A stretch of 6,839 bases of DNA from an uncultured Eggerthellaceae bacterium (GTDB lineage Bacteria > Actinomycetota > Coriobacteriia > Coriobacteriales > Eggerthellaceae): the NCBI GenBank assembly GCA_910580205.1, contig CAJTVP010000037.1, forward strand, positions 1 through 6,839. Direction: 5' to 3'. This document shows positions 5,683 through 6,839 of the stretch, in pieces. Made by a program: the position numbers and the translations under genes. Each line of letters opens with the position of its first letter. The first letter of the stretch is position 1. The notes under the pieces were generated by a model. That model did not search any database. It had not been told where the DNA came from and saw only the letters and a program-made list of their open reading frames with translations.

Positions 5683-6675
5683 TCACTGGTAATACCGCGA
5701 AGGGCCTTCCCAGACCTTCCAGTCCGTCTCGAAGTAGATGTCGCGCACTTGACCCACGGAGTAGCCGCGCTCCGTTTCGGGCGAGGTATCCCGCGGGTCG
5801 GTGCCGCGTGATGCCCACAGGATGTTCGCGCCGGCTTGGGCGCACAGCTGGCTGGGCTCATGAGAGCAGTTGCCCTTGATATCCGGACCGGTGGCCAGGG
5901 CCGTGATGGCGGCCACGGTCGCCAAGCGGCCGAAGGAGATATCGCCGAAGGCTTCGAAGCTGCTGCCGGGAACGGTGGTGCGCCGCATGGCCCCGCTGAA
6001 GACGACGTCTAAGCTGCGCATGAGCAGGATGAGGTCGGCGATCTCTTCCGGGCTGTGCTCTGGTCCGATGGGCTCGATGCAGTTGCCCACTTTGAGGCCG
6101 GCATCCAAGGCGGATTCGATCGTGCGGATCCGCTGCTCCTTCTTGCCGCGCGTGCAGACGCCTTCGCCCAAACGGATGGCATGGTAGACGCCGCTCACGC
6201 CCACGCGCTTGAGCTCGCGGGCGTACTCCGGACCGAAGTCCGCGATGTTGGCCACGATCGGGATGTCCGTGGTGAGCGTCTCTTTGATCTCCGCCGCCAC
6301 ATCCAGAAGGTCCTGGCGTCCATAGCGGATGGTCGTGACCAGGTAGAGCGCGTTCGCCCCTGAGCTCTCCAGGTCGCGCGCATCTTGGAGGACCTTCTCA
6401 AGGGGGTGGACCACTTCCTCATGGAAGATGCCGTTGCGCTCAGCGAACGAGCAGAACTCGCAGTCCATGGGACAGGGGGAAGCGTCCAGGCCGATGTGGG
6501 CGTGCACCTCTGCGAAACCGTCGCTCAGCTGGGATTCCCAAGCTCGCCCCGCTTGCTGGATGGCGAAGGACTCAGGGGAGAGGTTCTGCACGGAGAGCAG
6601 ATCGATGATCTCTGCGCGGTCAAGCAAGCCGCCATCTGTGGCCTTGTTCAGTATCTGGATGATGCGTTTGTCCAT
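5683..6675 (-). CDS. BioB-like radical SAM protein of unknown reaction
   Basis: This is a 330-residue radical SAM protein. CPMDCEFC (68-75) is the CxxxCxxC motif that binds a [4Fe-4S] cluster and S-adenosylmethionine. The order of elements follows biotin synthase: the barrel strand GLDASPC, then GVSGVYHAIRLGEG (159-172), RTIESALDAGLKVG (184-197), IEPIGPEHS (200-208), SGAMRRTTVPG (227-237) and a BATS-like end with QLCAQAGANILWASRG (276-291). Biotin synthase also has a [2Fe-2S] sulfur donor held by Cys97, Cys128, Cys188 and Arg260 (E. coli numbering). By hand alignment the first two positions are not Cys here. Cys199 lies only near the third, and no Arg is apparent at the fourth. It is thus more like HydE/PylB-type relatives, and I do not call it biotin synthase. 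The ATG at 6675 follows AGGTTGATCC, a good ribosome site. Its neighbour is the importer operon, converging tail to tail. Confidence 0.85.
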   Translation of the reverse strand: MDKRIIQILNKATDGGLLDRAEIIDLLSVQNLSPESFAIQQAGRAWESQLSDGFAEVHAHIGLDASPCPMDCEFCSFAERNGIFHEEVVHPLEKVLQDARDLESSGANALYLVTTIRYGRQDLLDVAAEIKETLTTDIPIVANIADFGPEYARELKRVGVSGVYHAIRLGEGVCTRGKKEQRIRTIESALDAGLKVGNCIEPIGPEHSPEEIADLILLMRSLDVVFSGAMRRTTVPGSSFEAFGDISFGRLATVAAITALATGPDIKGNCSHEPSQLCAQAGANILWASRGTDPRDTSPETERGYSVGQVRDIYFETDWKVWEGPSRYYQ

Positions 6676-6720
6676 GGATCAACCTATCATATATGAGAGA
6701 GCGATCATTCCTTTGTGCAC

Positions 6721-6754
6721 GTCCAATACTAGCGAATAGCTCATAAGCTCACAA
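6721..6754 (-). promoter_or_regulatory. Predicted promoter of the radical SAM gene, overlapping a shared element
   Basis: On the minus strand TTGTGA (6754-6749) and TAGTAT (6731-6726) are separated by exactly 17 bases, each matching four of six consensus positions. The -10 lies inside GCTAGTATTGGAC (6733-6721), which resembles GCTATTATTGAAC at 2532-2544 before the importer operon. The predicted leader is about 45 bases. No riboswitch or hairpin is evident in it. Confidence 0.45.
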
Positions 6755-6789
6755 CCCTTCCTCGCCACAGGGCTGAACCCGCCCTCCCA

Positions 6790-6825
6790 AAACTTTTTTC
6801 AAAAACTTCCAAAAAACCGTTGACA
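6790..6825 (+). promoter_or_regulatory. A/T tracts and consensus -35 of a rightward promoter leaving the window
   Basis: A perfect TTGACA lies at 6820-6825. Just upstream, phased A and T tracts (AAAA, TTTTTT, AAAAA, AAAAAA) fill 6789-6816, as in UP-element-bearing promoters of rRNA, tRNA or other highly expressed genes. The -10 would begin near 6843, just beyond the window, so the promoter cannot be completed here. Confidence 0.5.
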
Positions 6826-6839
6826 AGCCGTTGCAAGGA

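Noticed and set aside
4686..5861. A 391-codon minus-strand open frame over the permease
   Set aside because: It is rich in Asp, His and Arg with no motifs, as expected from the antisense of a GC-rich membrane protein gene.
6769..6796. AGGGC/GCCCT dyad followed by a T-run as a rightward terminator
   Set aside because: The stem is only 5 pairs and the T-run starts about 8 bases later. No rightward gene ends here.
1..6839. CRISPR array, insertion sequence or restriction-modification/defence system
   Set aside because: No regularly spaced repeats, transposase, terminal inverted repeats or methyltransferase are visible. The lone vsr is a repair gene rather than a full system.

Overview
The window is GC-rich and densely coded. 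It holds seven protein genes and the 5' part of one tRNA gene, with only short spacers between them. The proteins suggest an anaerobic actinobacterium of the Coriobacteriia/Eggerthellaceae type: a Tat-type lipoprotein signal, GTG starts, high GC, an AlkD-like protein fused to a GIY-YIG domain, and a BioB-like radical SAM enzyme. The lineage is inferred from style and remembered family resemblance. No marker gene in the window proves it.

Left third (1-2423): genes that act on or protect DNA. A tRNA-Pro(TGG) leaves the left edge on the minus strand. Facing away from it are vsr (very-short-patch mismatch endonuclease, 135-644) and, 26 bases further on, a pentapeptide-repeat protein of the Qnr/MfpA type (671-1348), probably in the same transcript. 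Convergent to these is a two-domain protein (1371-2423, minus) that joins an N-terminal GIY-YIG nuclease domain to a C-terminal AlkD-like HEAT-repeat alkylation-repair domain. A dyad at 1348-1380 separates the two transcription units. No cytosine methyltransferase, the usual partner of vsr, is present.

Middle (2424-5681): an AT-rich regulatory region, then a complete ABC importer of the nitrate/sulfonate/taurine/thiamine-precursor class. It consists of a Tat-type lipoprotein binding protein, a 120-base gap with a strong hairpin, a cytoplasmic ATPase, and a permease whose GTG start overlaps the ATPase stop. The substrate cannot be read from the sequence.

Right (5683-6675, minus): a BioB-like radical SAM protein whose stop codon lies one base from the permease stop. 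It keeps the CxxxCxxC cluster motif but lacks most of the ligands of the second, sulfur-donating cluster of biotin synthase, so it is probably not a biotin synthase. A 13-base element is shared (11/13) between the upstream regions of the importer and the radical SAM gene. This hints at co-regulation and a common pathway, such as uptake and remodelling of a small cofactor-like molecule. The right edge carries A/T tracts and a perfect TTGACA, probably the -35 region of a strong promoter reading out of the window.
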